The notes: generated by a model from the letters alone, not told the origin. 64,000 nt of DNA from Aphrocallistes beatrix (GCA_963281255.1 OY725494.1:2431934-2495933); one strand, 5' to 3'. Positions 1 through 11,344 are shown, counted from the first letter of the stretch. Program-made: numbers and translations.

Positions 1-2248
1 TAGCTCTAGGATGAAAAGCAAAGCAAAAAGCTGCTAATCTTTTAATTATGTTAGGATGCATAATCCTTATCAGATCCCCTGGTCTTAAACCAGTACGAGA
101 CTTTAATATGTCTATCTTTACTATACGCATCCAATTTTCTACAATTGCATTACTATAATGACTCATGTAAACATCGGATTCACTGGAACCAAACCCCAAA
201 ATAATGCCTGACCATAGTGGAATTATAGCCATATAATGGGTAAGTAGATATTCAATAATTTCGGGGTTATAACAAGGGTTGGCTTCCAAACAAGGTTTCT
301 CATCATTCAAAAGTAAAATTTCGGATTTACACTTCTCATAAATTGTGTTAAAATGCTTACCAAATGGGGATTTATCGCGATAGGTTTTACCCTCATTTTC
401 CACAAAAGATGTCAAATCATTACTATCCTCGGGTTCAACATATTCATCATCGCAACTTTTACTATAACTAATAAATGATTCTAAATTTTGTATATGCTTC
501 TCAACATTCTTATTGAAATTTCGGTTTAAAAAGACATAACACAAATCCATAAAAACACTATCTAAATTTATCATTTGCGTACAATTTATCATATATCCTA
601 TAGTATGAAGAAACAATTTTCGAACTGGTTTAGATAACTTAAACTTTTTATTCACATTAAAAGCTATTCCATTAATTAGGTGAGCGGAACACAAGTGAAG
701 AATAACACCGAATTGCATACAAACCTCCTCCTGACTAAATAATAACTTCCAACATTTCTCCAAGTATGTGAAAATATCAGATTTAATAAAAGCGTTACAA
801 ACACTATGAATAAGGGCCCAGCTATAATCAATCTCTACATGGCCAATATTAATTTCTCTACTTAAGACCTTTTTTGAGTCAAGAGACCATTTATGTAAGA
901 AATAAGATATTTCTGCAGAAGAATAAGCTGAACTAATCATTTCAGCTAATGGCAAAGGGCTGGTTGTGACCTCAGGGTGACGAATAGTCAATGCATAATA
1001 AAAAACACGCTTTTGGCTCGAGTTTATTTTTCTAATAATAGACCCGGTAGAATCTAAATGCACAATTACTTTCTTACCCTTAAAATAATTCAAAACTTGA
1101 ATTTGATCTTGAGAATACATATGAACTATGAATGGATCATGGCCTAAAGACTGGATGTACCCTCGAAGTATGTTATTAACTGTAATATTTCTATAATATT
1201 CCTGTAAACCAGAAAGTTCGCTCCAATTATCGTTAGAAAACCTTTGAAGACAAGACAAATCAAACTTAGCCTTCCTCAAGACGCAGGCACTTCTTACATT
1301 GTTAAAGTTACCAAAAGATAACGCAGAGCTCTCACAATTGGGATGGGGAAACTGTTCATAAAAGTAGTTACCAACTGATTTATCAGTTAAATTAGAGGCT
1401 ACCTGCAATCTTAAACTATTCGACAATTTTCTTGAATAGGCAATGTCCACATTTGAATGCTCAGGGGATAAGGTACCCATTACTTCATAATTGACAGTAA
1501 TGTTAACAGGCCGAGAGGTAAAAGGTTCATTCTGTATTGTAAATTTAAAACGAAGACAATTAGAAAACTTGCATTCTGCATGAGCAGTGAAAAAACAAGT
1601 ATTGCTTTTCCTACTATTAATTTTACCTATTTTTTTGTATTTAAAGCAAATAACACAAACAAATTTATCTTCGATCTTAGCATTAAAGACATTGGTCCAA
1701 TCCCTCGAAAAGATAGCTCGGTTGCCCTGTAACATCGCTATATTTTCCCATTCACCCAAAGTAAAATTAAATTCTCCATTAGAAATACTAGGGAGATTTA
1801 GCGCATCGTTGAGATTTCGATCACTTTTAGTATTAGTTATTTCAACGTTTAAGCAATCAAGTTCCAGTTCTTGATTAGATTGTGGAATATCTAACATGGG
1901 GGTTGACTCAAGACAACTATCATTATTTCCACTCTTAGCTATCTTACCACTCCTATCAAGATATGAGTTCCCTTGAACCTTATCGTCGGACTTGTTCAAC
2001 TCACCCTTAGATGACATCTCAGCAGCTACTACGTCCTTTATCTGACCGCGATTCTTCATCCAATTAGTATAGAGTAACGTGCGTTTCCTCTCTCTGTTGA
2101 CTCCGTACATCGAAAGGCACAATTTTCCCCAAAGAGAATTGCTTGCTCTCCTGTTTTCTTTAATTAATGCTGAATTTAAAGATTCAAAAGAATCGTATCC
2201 CAATTGGAGTAAGGCCTGACAAAAAGTAATACTCTCCGTATTATTCAT
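1..2248 (-). CDS. Transposase-like protein, DDE type (possibly MULE/NOF-like), 5' complete, runs off left edge
   Basis: An uninterrupted minus-strand frame begins at ATG 2248-2246 and is still open at base 1, giving about 749 residues. It contains three acidic positions in DDE-like contexts: Asp399 in HLDSTGS, Asp474 in VEIDYSW and Glu704 in IVENWMRIVK. The layout (first Asp on a hydrophobic strand followed by TGS, second before a Trp, Glu in a VE-W-R--K helix) recalls large transposases of animal genomes such as the MULE/NOF group. That family label is inference. A cysteine pair (VCVICFKYKK, near residue 230) sits upstream of the core and could bind zinc. The absence of any stop in 2.2 kb suggests recent activity or selection. 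No terminal repeats are visible because the 3' side lies outside the window. It could be a domesticated host gene instead. Confidence 0.7.
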   Translation of the reverse strand, partial: MNNTESITFCQALLQLGYDSFESLNSALIKENRRASNSLWGKLCLSMYGVNRERKRTLLYTNWMKNRGQIKDVVAAEMSSKGELNKSDDKVQGNSYLDRSGKIAKSGNNDSCLESTPMLDIPQSNQELELDCLNVEITNTKSDRNLNDALNLPSISNGEFNFTLGEWENIAMLQGNRAIFSRDWTNVFNAKIEDKFVCVICFKYKKIGKINSRKSNTCFFTAHAECKFSNCLRFKFTIQNEPFTSRPVNITVNYEVMGTLSPEHSNVDIAYSRKLSNSLRLQVASNLTDKSVGNYFYEQFPHPNCESSALSFGNFNNVRSACVLRKAKFDLSCLQRFSNDNWSELSGLQEYYRNITVNNILRGYIQSLGHDPFIVHMYSQDQIQVLNYFKGKKVIVHLDSTGSIIRKINSSQKRVFYYALTIRHPEVTTSPLPLAEMISSAYSSAEISYFLHKWSLDSKKVLSREINIGHVEIDYSWALIHSVCNAFIKSDIFTYLEKCWKLLFSQEEVCMQFGVILHLCSAHLINGIAFNVNKKFKLSKPVRKLFLHTIGYMINCTQMINLDSVFMDLCYVFLNRNFNKNVEKHIQNLESFISYSKSCDDEYVEPEDSNDLTSFVENEGKTYRDKSPFGKHFNTIYEKCKSEILLLNDEKPCLEANPCYNPEIIEYLLTHYMAIIPLWSGIILGFGSSESDVYMSHYSNAIVENWMRIVKIDILKSRTGLRPGDLIRIMHPNIIKRLAAFCFAFHPRA

Positions 2249-2333
2249 CTTTTCTGACTTAGAATTATGGAAGTAGTCAGAGGAAAAATCGAGAAGAAAA
2301 AAGCGAACGATAATGGAAATGCGGAATGCAAAT

Positions 2334-2400
2334 TACGAAATGCGAAATGCGAAATGCGAAATGCGAAATGCGAAATGCGAAATGCGAAATGCGTAATGCG
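2334..2400. repeat. 7-bp microsatellite (aaatgcg)n
   Basis: About nine consecutive copies of the heptamer aaatgcg, with one variant near the end (gtaatgcg). It lies about 85 bp upstream of the transposase-like start codon, so it falls in that gene's promoter or in flanking element DNA. Confidence 0.85.
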
Positions 2401-2671
2401 AAAAAAAATGTATGAAAACGTCAAGTTTGAATAATGTTAGTTCGAAAAAAAAAAATTTATATATACTAATTAGGCTGGGATCAAATATAAAAAAGGAGGA
2501 ATATTTAATTAATTATGAATTGACCAGGAATTATGCATCAATTGTGTAAACAAATTCAGTGACATTCATCAAGAGCGTAGATAACTATGGATAAATAGCT
2601 AAGTTTGTCTAGATCACATCCTAGTTGGATACCAGTATGAAGTTATGCCTATTACCAAACTAGTAAATACG

Positions 2672-3313
2672 AACTTTGGCCCCCTGCCATTTAGCCAGTT
2701 TTCCGAATTTAGTCTTGAAAATGGATTTCAGGGGTGCACCAAAGCTCATCTTTATGTGGTTAAAAGGGCTAATTGCTACTATTCATATTTACTGACTCGT
2801 TCCACCAGATACGTGACATGGACTAAAAGTGTCACTGCTTACTCATCACGCGGGATATTAAAATTTCATATATCAAATATGAATGTACCAATGCTCCTCT
2901 ACACAATGGTGCAATTAGATTTCATCTACGACATATGCTTGCTGAGTTATTCATGTTTGAACGTGACATGCGAATCCGCCGCTACGATAACAAACTTTGG
3001 CCCCCTGCCATTCAGCCAGTTTTCCGAATTTAGTCTTGAAAATGGATTTCAGGGGTGCACCAAAGCTCATCTTTATGTGGTTAAAAGGGCTAATTGCTAC
3101 CATTCATATTTACTGACTTATTCCACCAGATACGTGACATGGACTAAAAGTGTCACTGCTTACTCATCACGCAGGATATTAAAATTTCATATATCAAATA
3201 TGAATGCACCAATGCTCCTCTACACAATGGTGCAGTTAGATTTCATCTAGGACATATGCTTGCTGAGTTATTCATATTTGAACGTGACATGCGAATCCGC
3301 CGCTGAATCGGCC
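2672..3313 (+). repeat. Two-copy tandem repeat, 321-bp unit
   Basis: The unit starting aactttggccccctgccatt at 2672 recurs at 2993 with only scattered substitutions, so the period is 321 bp. Because 321 is a multiple of three, one frame stays open through both copies (2645-3250), but the translation has no recognisable domain and ends inside the second copy. I see it as a duplicated non-coding segment, not a gene. Confidence 0.8.
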
Positions 3314-3340
3314 GCTAAGATAACACTCGTCTTATAATTA

Positions 3341-3432
3341 ACCAATGTGACCCCAGGCGACCGAAGGGAGCCTCCGGCGGACACAAAGTGTCCGCCAGCC
3401 GCGCAGCGCAAGCAAGCGAAGCCCGCTTGTAT
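3341..3432 (+). repeat. Hairpin-tail repeat, family A, 3' end only
   Basis: A GC-rich module in AT-rich surroundings with three potential hairpins: a gcc/ggc arm around 3354-3375, the near-perfect ggcggacac-aaa-gtgtccgcc, and a terminal caagcg/cgcttg arm ending in cttgt. The same tail ends repeats at 29787, 30974, 48521 and 59850 on the plus strand, and at 41331 and 43164 on the minus strand. A short 5'-end fragment of the same family lies in the opposite orientation at about 3648-3670. The rest of 3433-3958 holds nothing I recognise. Confidence 0.75.
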
Positions 3433-3966
3433 AGAATAAGAGCAAGTGGATCAAGATGGCACAAACGATATACATTTACTTTGAAGCATAATTAATCACT
3501 AGAAAACTTCTAAACATAGTAATTCTAGTGTGTAGATATCAAATTTGATATCAGATTTTCAGTGGTTGTCGTCGTTTGAATGAATTGACCTCTATGTTTA
3601 GACCCATTTTAGTATTATTTATTATGTAAATCAATACGGTGTTGAATATAAATCGAGTTTTAATAGTAAGTATGTAGTCAATAGTATATTACCAACTCAA
3701 AATAAGATATCTTAACAAGTTTTATACGTTTTCAGTTTCTTATTATTCAAGGGTATATTATTGACCGGTAAAAAACGAGTTTTTTCCTACTGTCAGTCCA
3801 AGACCAGTTTTGGACTGGACAAAACCCAACCCTGATATCATATGAAGCAATTGCTAGCTCTCTAGGTTTTACGTAATTTTGTTCCCAAGTTGAAACTCGA
3901 ACAATATAGTATGTAACGTATTTTAGTCTTTAGTCGTTCTATTTCAATGTACATGTATAATAAATC

Positions 3967-6900
3967 GGGGGAGCGGAATAAGACCAACGTTTAGGTAGGA
4001 ATAAGACCAACTAGCCTGATGCTAGGAATTAGACCAACGCTTTTTTAAAGTTAGGAACAAGACCAACGCAGTGGTAGGAATTAGACGGGGCAGCGGAATA
4101 AAACCAACATTTAGGTAGGAATATGACCAACTAGCCTGATGCTAGGAATTAGACCAACGTTCAGTTCCCTGTGGGGGGTATAGTGACATTTTCAGAAAAG
4201 GATGTGGCCAAATGAGAGCGAAAGCAGGCATTTTATGTCGGAAACATTATAAGAGCAAAGTGAAAGTAGCCTTTTGAGTTGGTGCAAAGGAGAAAATTTT
4301 GTATGGTTGCACTGTTTTCAATTCTAAATCAACATGTTTAATAACTGTTAAAAAGTGATCTAATTCCTACCTCTGCATTGCTCTTGTTCCTAACTTTAAA
4401 AACGTTGGTCTAATTCCTACCTCTCCGTTGGTCTTGTTCCTAACTTTAAAAACGTTGGTCTAATTCCTACCTCTCCGTTGGTCTTGTTCCTATCTTTAAA
4501 AAAGCGTTGGTCTAATTCCTACCTCTCCGTTGGTCTTGTTCCTATCTTTAAAAAAGCGTTGGTCTAATTCCTACCTCTCCGTTGGTCTTGTTCCTATCTT
4601 TAAAAAAGCGTTGGTCTAATTCCTACCTCTCCGTTGGTCTTGTTCCTAACTTTAAAAAAGCGTTGGTCTAATTCCTACCTCTCCGTTGGTCTTGTTCCTA
4701 TCTTTAAAAAAGCGTTGGTCTAATTCCTACCTCTCCGTTGGTCTTGTTCCTATCTTTAAAAAAGCGTTGGTCTAATTCCTACCTCTCCGTTGGTCTTGTT
4801 CCTAACTTTAAAAGCGTTGGTCTAATTCCTACCTCTCCGTTGGTCTTGTTCCTATCTTTAAAAAAGCGTTGGTCTAATTCCTACCTCTCCGTTGGTCTTG
4901 TTCCTATCTTTAAAAAAGCGTTGGTCTAATTCCTACCTCTCCGTTGGTCTTGTTCCTAACTTTAAAAGCGTTGGTCTAATTCCTACCTCTCCGTTGGTCT
5001 TGTTCCTATCTTTAAAAAAGCGTTGGTCTAATTCCTACCTCTCCGTTGGTCTTGTTCCTAACTTTAAAAAAGCGTTGGTCTAATTCCTACCTCTCCGTTG
5101 GTCTTGTTCCTATCTTTAAAAAAGCGTTGGTCTAATTCCTACCTCTCCGTTGGTCTTGTTCCTATCTTTAAAAAAGCGTTGGTCTAATTCCTACCTCTCC
5201 GTTGGTCTTGTTCCTATCTTTAAAAAAGCGTTGGTCTAATTCCTACCTCTCCGTTGGTCTTGTTCCTAACTTTAAAAGCGTTGGTCTAATTCCTACCTCT
5301 CCGTTGGTCTTGTTCCTATCTTTAAAAAAGCGTTGGTCTAATTCCTACCTCTCCGTTGGTCTTGTTCCTATCTTTAAAAAAGCGTTGGTCTAATTCCTAC
5401 CTCTCCGTTGGTCTTGTTCCTATCTTTAAAAAAGCGTTGGTCTAATTCCTACCTCTCCGTTGGTCTTGTTCCTAACTTTAAAAGCGTTGGTCTAATTCCT
5501 ACCTCTCCGTTGGTCTTGTTCCTATCTTTAAAAAAGCGTTGGTCTAATTCCTACCTCTCCGTTGGTCTTGTTCCTATCTTTAAAAAAGCGTTGGTCTAAT
5601 TCCTACCTCTCCGTTGGTCTTGTTCCTATCTTTAAAAAAGCGTTGGTCTAATTCCTACCTCTCCGTTGGTCTTGTTCCTAACTTTAAAAGCGTTGGTCTA
5701 ATTCCTACCTCTCCGTTGGTCTTGTTCCTATCTTTAAAAAAACGTTGGTCTAATTCCTACCTCTCCGTTGGTCTTGTTCCTAACTTTAAAAGCGTTGGTC
5801 TAATTCCTACCTCTCCGTTGGTCTTGTTCCTAACTTTAAAAAAGCGTTGGTCTAATTCCTACCTCTCCGTTGGTCTTGTTCCTAACTTTAAAAAAGCGTT
5901 GGTCTAATTCCTACCTCTCCGTTGGTCTTGTTCCTAACTTTAAAAACGTTGGTCTAATTCCTACCTCTCCGTTGGTCTTGTTCCTATCTTTAAAAAAGCG
6001 TTGGTCTAATTCCTACCTCTCCGTTGGTCTTGTTCCTATCTTTAAAAAAGCGTTGGTCTAATTCCTACCTCTCCGTTGGTCTTGTTCCTAACTTTAAAAA
6101 AGCGTTGGTCTAATTCCTACCTCTCCGTTGGTCTTGTTCCTATCTTTAAAAAAGCGTTGGTCTAATTCCTACCTCTCCGTTGGTCTTGTTCCTATCTTTA
6201 AAAAAGCGTTGGTCTAATTCCTACCTCTCCGTTGGTCTTGTTCCTATCTTTAAAAAAGCGTTGGTCTAATTCCTACCTCTCCGTTGGTCTTGTTCCTAAC
6301 TTTAAAAGCGTTGGTCTAATTCCTACCTCTCCGTTGGTCTTGTTCCTATCTTTAAAAAAGCGTTGGTCTAATTCCTACCTCTCCGTTGGTCTTGTTCCTA
6401 ACTTTAAAAAAGCGTTGGTCTAATTCCTACCTCTCCGTTGGTCTTGTTCCTATCTTTAAAAAAGCGTTGGTCTAATTCCTACCTCTCCGTTGGTCTTGTT
6501 CCTATCTTTAAAAAAGCGTTGGTCTAATTCCTACCTCTCCGTTGGTCTTGTTCCTATCTTTAAAAAAGCGTTGGTCTAATTCCTACCTCTCCGTTGGTCT
6601 TGTTCCTAACTTTAAAAGCGTTGGTCTAATTCCTACCTCTCCGTTGGTCTTGTTCCTATCTTTAAAAAAACGTTGGTCTAATTCCTACCTCTCCGTTGGT
6701 CTTGTTCCTAACTTTAAAAGCGTTGGTCTAATTCCTACCTCTCCGTTGGTCTTGTTCCTAACTTTAAAAAAGCGTTGGTCTAATTCCTACCTCTCCGTTG
6801 GTCTTGTTCCTAACTTTAAAAAAGCGTTGGTCTAATTCCTACCTCTCCGTTGGTCTTGTTCCTAACTTTAAAAACGTTGGTCTAATTCCTACCTCTCCGT

Positions 6901-9900
6901 TGGTCTTGTTCCTATCTTTAAAAAAGCGTTGGTCTAATTCCTACCTCTCCGTTGGTCTTGTTCCTATCTTTAAAAAAGCGTTGGTCTAATTCCTACCTCT
7001 CCGTTGGTCTTGTTCCTAACTTTAAAAAAGCGTTGGTCTAATTCCTACCTCTCCGTTGGTCTTGTTCCTATCTTTAAAAAAGCGTTGGTCTAATTCCTAC
7101 CTCTCCGTTGGTCTTGTTCCTATCTTTAAAAAAGCGTTGGTCTAATTCCTACCTCTCCGTTGGTCTTGTTCCTATCTTTAAAAAAGCGTTGGTCTAATTC
7201 CTACCTCTCCGTTGGTCTTGTTCCTAACTTTAAAAGCGTTGGTCTAATTCCTACCTCTCCGTTGGTCTTGTTCCTATCTTTAAAAAAGCGTTGGTCTAAT
7301 TCCTACCTCTCCGTTGGTCTTATTCCTATCTTTAAAAAAGCGTTGGTCTAATTCCTACCTCTCCGTTGGTCTTGTTCCTAACTTTAAAAAAGCGTTGGTC
7401 TAATTCCTACCTCTCCGTTGGTCTTGTTCCTATCTTTAAAAAAGCGTTGGTCTAATTCCTACCTCTCCGTTGGTCTTGTTCCTAACTTTAAATAAGCGTT
7501 GGTCTAATTCCTACCTCTCCGTTGGTCTTGTTCCTATCTTTAAAAAAGCGTTGGTCTAATTCCTACCTCTCCGTTGGTCTTGTTCCTAACTTTAAAAGCG
7601 TTGGTCTAATTCCTACCTCTCCGTTGGTCTTGTTCCTATCTTTAAAAAAGCGTTGGTCTAATTCCTACCTCTCCGTTGGTCTTGTTCCTATCTTTAAAAA
7701 AGCGTTGGTCTAATTCCTACCTCTCCGTTGGTCTTGTTCCTAACTTTAAAAAAGCGTTGGTCTAATTCCTACCTCTCCGTTGGTCTTGTTCCTATCTTTA
7801 AAAAAGCGTTGGTCTAATTCCTACCTCTCCGTTGGTCTTGTTCCTATCTTTAAAAAAGCGTTGGTCTAATTCCTACCTCTCCGTTGGTCTTATTCCTATC
7901 TTTAAAAAAGCGTTGGTCTAATTCCTACCTCTCCGTTGGTCTTGTTCCTATCTTTAAAAAAACGTTGGTCTAATTCCTACCTCTCCGTTGGTCTTGTTCC
8001 TAACTTTAAAAGCGTTGGTCTAATTCCTACCTCTCCGTTGGTCTTGTTCCTAACTTTAAAAAAGCGTTGGTCTAATTCCTACCTCTCCGTTGGTCTTGTT
8101 CCTAACTTTAAAAAAGCGTTGGTCTAATTCCTACCTCTCCGTTGGTCTTGTTCCTAACTTTAAAAACGTTGGTCTAATTCCTACCTCTCCGTTGGTCTTG
8201 TTCCTATCTTTAAAAAAGCGTTGGTCTAATTCCTACCTCTCCGTTGGTCTTGTTCCTATCTTTAAAAAAGCGTTGGTCTAATTCCTACCTCTCCGTTGGT
8301 CTTGTTCCTATCTTTAAAAAAGCGTTGGTCTAATTCCTACCTCTCCGTTGGTCTTGTTCCTAACTTTAAAAAAGCGTTGGTCTAATTCCTACCTCTCCGT
8401 TGGTCTTGTTCCTATCTTTAAAAAAGCGTTGGTCTAATTCCTACCTCTCCGTTGGTCTTGTTCCTATCTTTAAAAAAGCGTTGGTCTAATTCCTACCTCT
8501 CCGTTGGTCTTGTTCCTAACTTTAAAAGCGTTGGTCTAATTCCTACCTCTCCGTTGGTCTTGTTCCTATCTTTAAAAAAGCGTTGGTCTAATTCCTACCT
8601 CTCCGTTGGTCTTATTCCTATCTTTAAAAAAGCGTTGGTCTAATTCCTACCTCTCCGTTGGTCTTGTTCCTATCTTTAAAAAAGCGTTGGTCTAATTCCT
8701 ACCTCTCCGTTGGTCTTGTTCCTATCTTTAAAGAAGCGTTGGTCTAATTCCTACCTCTCCGTTGGTCTTGTTCCTATCTTTAAAAAAGCGTTGGTCTAAT
8801 TCCTACCTCTCCGTTGGTCTTGTTCCTAACTTTAAAAAAGCGTTGGTCTAATTCCTACCTCTCCGTTGGTCTTGTTCCTATCTTTAAAAAAGCGTTGGTC
8901 TAATTCCTACCTCTCCGTTGGTCTTGTTCCTATCTTTAAAAAAGCGTTGGTCTAATTCCTACCTCTCCGTTGGTCTTGTTCCTAACTTTAAAAGCGTTGG
9001 TCTAATTCCTACCTCTCCGTTGGTCTTGTTCCTATCTTTAAAAAAGCGTTGGTCTAATTCCTACCTCTCCGTTGGTCTTGTTCCTATCTTTAAAAAAGCG
9101 TTGGTCTAATTCCTACCTCTCCGTTGGTCTTATTCCTATCTTTAAAAAAGCGTTGGTCTAATTCCTACCTCTCCGTTGGTCTTGTTCCTATCTTTAAAAA
9201 AGCGTTGGTCTAATTCCTACCTCTCCGTTGGTCTTGTTCCTATCTTTAAAGAAGCGTTGGTCTAATTCCTACCTCTCCGTTGGTCTTGTTCCTATCTTTA
9301 AAAAAGCGTTGGTCTAATTCCTACCTCTCCGTTGGTCTTGTTCCTATCTTTAAAAAAGCGTTGGTCTAATTCCTACCTCTCCGTTGGTCTTGTTCCTAAC
9401 TTTAAAAGCGTTGGTCTAATTCCTACCTCTCCGTTGGTCTTGTTCCTAACTTTAAAAAAGCGTTGGTCTAATTCCTACCTCTCCGTTGGTCTTGTTCCTA
9501 TCTTTAAAAAAACGTTGGTCTAATTCCTACCTCTCCGTTGGTCTTGTTCCTAACTTTAAAAGCGTTGGTCTAATTCCTACCTCTCCGTTGGTCTTGTTCC
9601 TATCTTTAAAAAAGCGTTGGTCTAATTCCTACCTCTCCGTTGGTCTTGTTCCTAACTTTAAAAGCGTTGGTCTAATTCCTACCTCTCCGTTGGTCTTGTT
9701 CCTATCTTTAAAAAAGCGTTGGTCTAATTCCTACCTCTCCGTTGGTCTTGTTCCTAACTTTAAATAAGCGTTGGTCTAATTCCTACCTCTCCGTTGGTCT
9801 TGTTCCTATCTTTAAAAAAGCGTTGGTCTAATTCCTACCTCTCCGTTGGTCTTGTTCCTAACTTTAAAAGCGTTGGTCTAATTCCTACCTCTCCGTTGGT

Positions 9901-10454
9901 CTTGTTCCTATCTTTAAAAAAGCGTTGGTCTAATTCCTACCTCTCCGTTGGTCTTGTTCCTAACTTTAAAAAAGCGTTGGTCTAATTCCTACCTCTCCGT
10001 TGGTCTTGTTCCTAACTTTAAAAAAGCGTTGGTCTAATTCCTACCTCTCCGTTGGTCTTGTTCCTATCTTTAAAAAAGCGTTGGTCTAATTCCTACCTCT
10101 CCGTTGGTCTTGTTCCTAACTTTAAATAAGCGTTGGTCTAATTCCTACCTCTCCGTTGGTCTTGTTCCTATCTTTAAAAAAACGTTGGTCTAATTCCTAC
10201 CTCTCCGTTGGTCTTGTTCCTATCTTTAAAAAAGCGTTGGTCTAATTCCTACCTCTCCGTTGGTCTTGTTCCTAACTTTAAAAAAGCGTTGGTCTAATTC
10301 CTACCTCTCCGTTGGTCTTGTTCCTATCTTTAAAAAAGCGTTGGTCTAATTCCTACCTCTCCGTTGGTCTTATTCCTACCTCAAACGTTGGTCTAATTCC
10401 TACCTCTGCGTTGGTCTAATTCCTACCTCTGTGTTGGTCTAATTCCGGCGTCCC
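3967..10454. mobile_element. Foldback-type DNA transposon with expanded subterminal repeats, 8-bp TSD
   Basis: The left end reads GGGGGAGCGGAATAAGACC and the right end, reverse-complemented, reads GGGACGCCGGAATTAGACC. Both sit next to the same octamer aataaatc (3959-3966 and 10455-10462), a perfect 8-bp target-site duplication. The left arm (3967-4166) carries the repeat motif in inverted orientation, and its first 120 bp are themselves duplicated at about 4087. The right side is the long direct array. Terminal inverted repeats built of short tandem repeats are the hallmark of Drosophila foldback (FB) elements. The element has no coding capacity. It lies 140 bp upstream of the asparagine synthetase exon, so it may sit in an intron of that gene. 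Confidence 0.8.
4340..10380 (+). repeat. Satellite-like array, ~52-bp unit, inside the foldback element
   Basis: The unit runs gttggtctaattcctacctc then tccgttggtcttgttccta, then a variable tctttaaaa tract, for about 50-52 bp. Each unit is two half-repeats sharing gttggtct-nn-ttccta. Array length divided by period gives roughly 115-120 units. Variants (taactttaaaagc, aacgttgg, ttattccta, aataagc, aagaagc) recur in blocks: the pattern starting at 5614 repeats at 6542, and that at 6232 recurs at 7160, so there is a higher-order period of 928 bp; a second offset of 1292 bp links 6798 to 8090 and 7160 to 8452. The period is not a multiple of three, so the many 63-codon frames here are artefacts. 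Confidence 0.95.
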
Positions 10455-10594
10455 AATAAATCATCATGATTACCCAGCATTTGATTTCATTATCAAGTTT
10501 TCACAACAGCACTGGGATTGTCGCATATAAAACACAGCGTTATTCTAAGCTTTGTTTCCAGACGATGTTTATTAAAATTATATTTTGTGTCCAG

Positions 10595-11344
10595 GTATAC
10601 CTCTAGTGAAGATATTTTTCACAGCAGAGGAAGGTTCTGGACATAGAAGAGATAATCTATCAACTCGAGACCTACGACCCGAGTACAATAAGAGGTAGCA
10701 TCCTTAACTACCTCCTATGCAAACATATACGGAGTCGGGAGAAAGAGAAAGTGGTCTTTATGGGGGAAGGATCAGATGAAGTTGTTCAGGGATATCAGTA
10801 TTTCAAGAGAGCTCCAGACCCGGAGAAAGGCTACCAAGAGTCAGTGCGACTAGTGAAGAACCTCTACAAGTGGGAAGTACTCAGGACGGATAGGAGTAAC
10901 GCCTCCCACGGGCTGGAGGTGAGAGTGCCATATCTGGACAAAGCGTTCATTCAGGCGATATACTCTCTCCCGAGGAAATGGGTGAGTGCACAGGAAGGAA
11001 ATACAAAGAGTTTATTGCGCAGTGCGTTTGACCCTACAATAGCTGGTTGCGAGGCCTACCTCCCAGACAAAATCCTCTGGAGACAGAAGGAAGCATTCAG
11101 TGACGCAGTTGGATACAACTGGAAAGAAAGCCTGACTGAGAATGCGAAAGGAATAGTGAGCGAGGAAAACTTCCAAAAAGCAAGCAAGTTATATCCATGC
11201 AACACACCTAGTTCCAAAGAAGCAATGCTATATAGGCAAGTTTATGATAGATGGTACAAGGAGATAGATTTTGTGAACCAATATTGGATGCCTGACCAGA
11301 GTTGGTTCGATACAGCCATCACTGATCCCTCTGCCCGTTACTAG
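10595..11344 (+). CDS. ASNS: Asparagine synthetase (glutamine-hydrolysing), C-terminal part; possible frameshift
   Basis: Asparagine synthetase makes Asn from Asp, Gln and ATP in the cytosol. The frame from about 10631 to the TAG at 11344 reads through hallmark synthetase-domain motifs: LETYDPSTIR, VVFMGEGSDE, DRSNASHGLEVRVPYLD, ILWRQKEAFSD, a TPSSKEAMLYRQVY segment and the terminal WMPDQ...ATDPSAR-like end. Just upstream, another frame reads KIFFTAEEG, matching what should precede this segment, so there is an apparent one-base frameshift near 10633. Alternatively the exon starts at a cacag acceptor at 10624 and the match is chance. The N-terminal glutaminase domain and about 300 residues are missing; the upstream DNA is the foldback array. 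It is either the last exon of a gene with a very large intron or a 5'-truncated copy. No clear poly(A) signal was confirmed. Confidence 0.75.

Noticed and set aside
2645..3250. 201-codon plus-strand frame
   Set aside because: It simply reads through the 321-bp tandem repeat; no domain, and the frame depends on the period being divisible by three.
4738..9985. About twenty overlapping 63-97 codon frames with near-identical translations (MVLFLSLKKRWSNSYLS...)
   Set aside because: They arise from the ~52-bp satellite; the period is not a multiple of three and the frames open and close with the poly-A length variants.
4340..10380. CRISPR-like regular array
   Set aside because: No unique spacers: the whole unit is repeated, the setting is an animal genome, and there are no cas genes.
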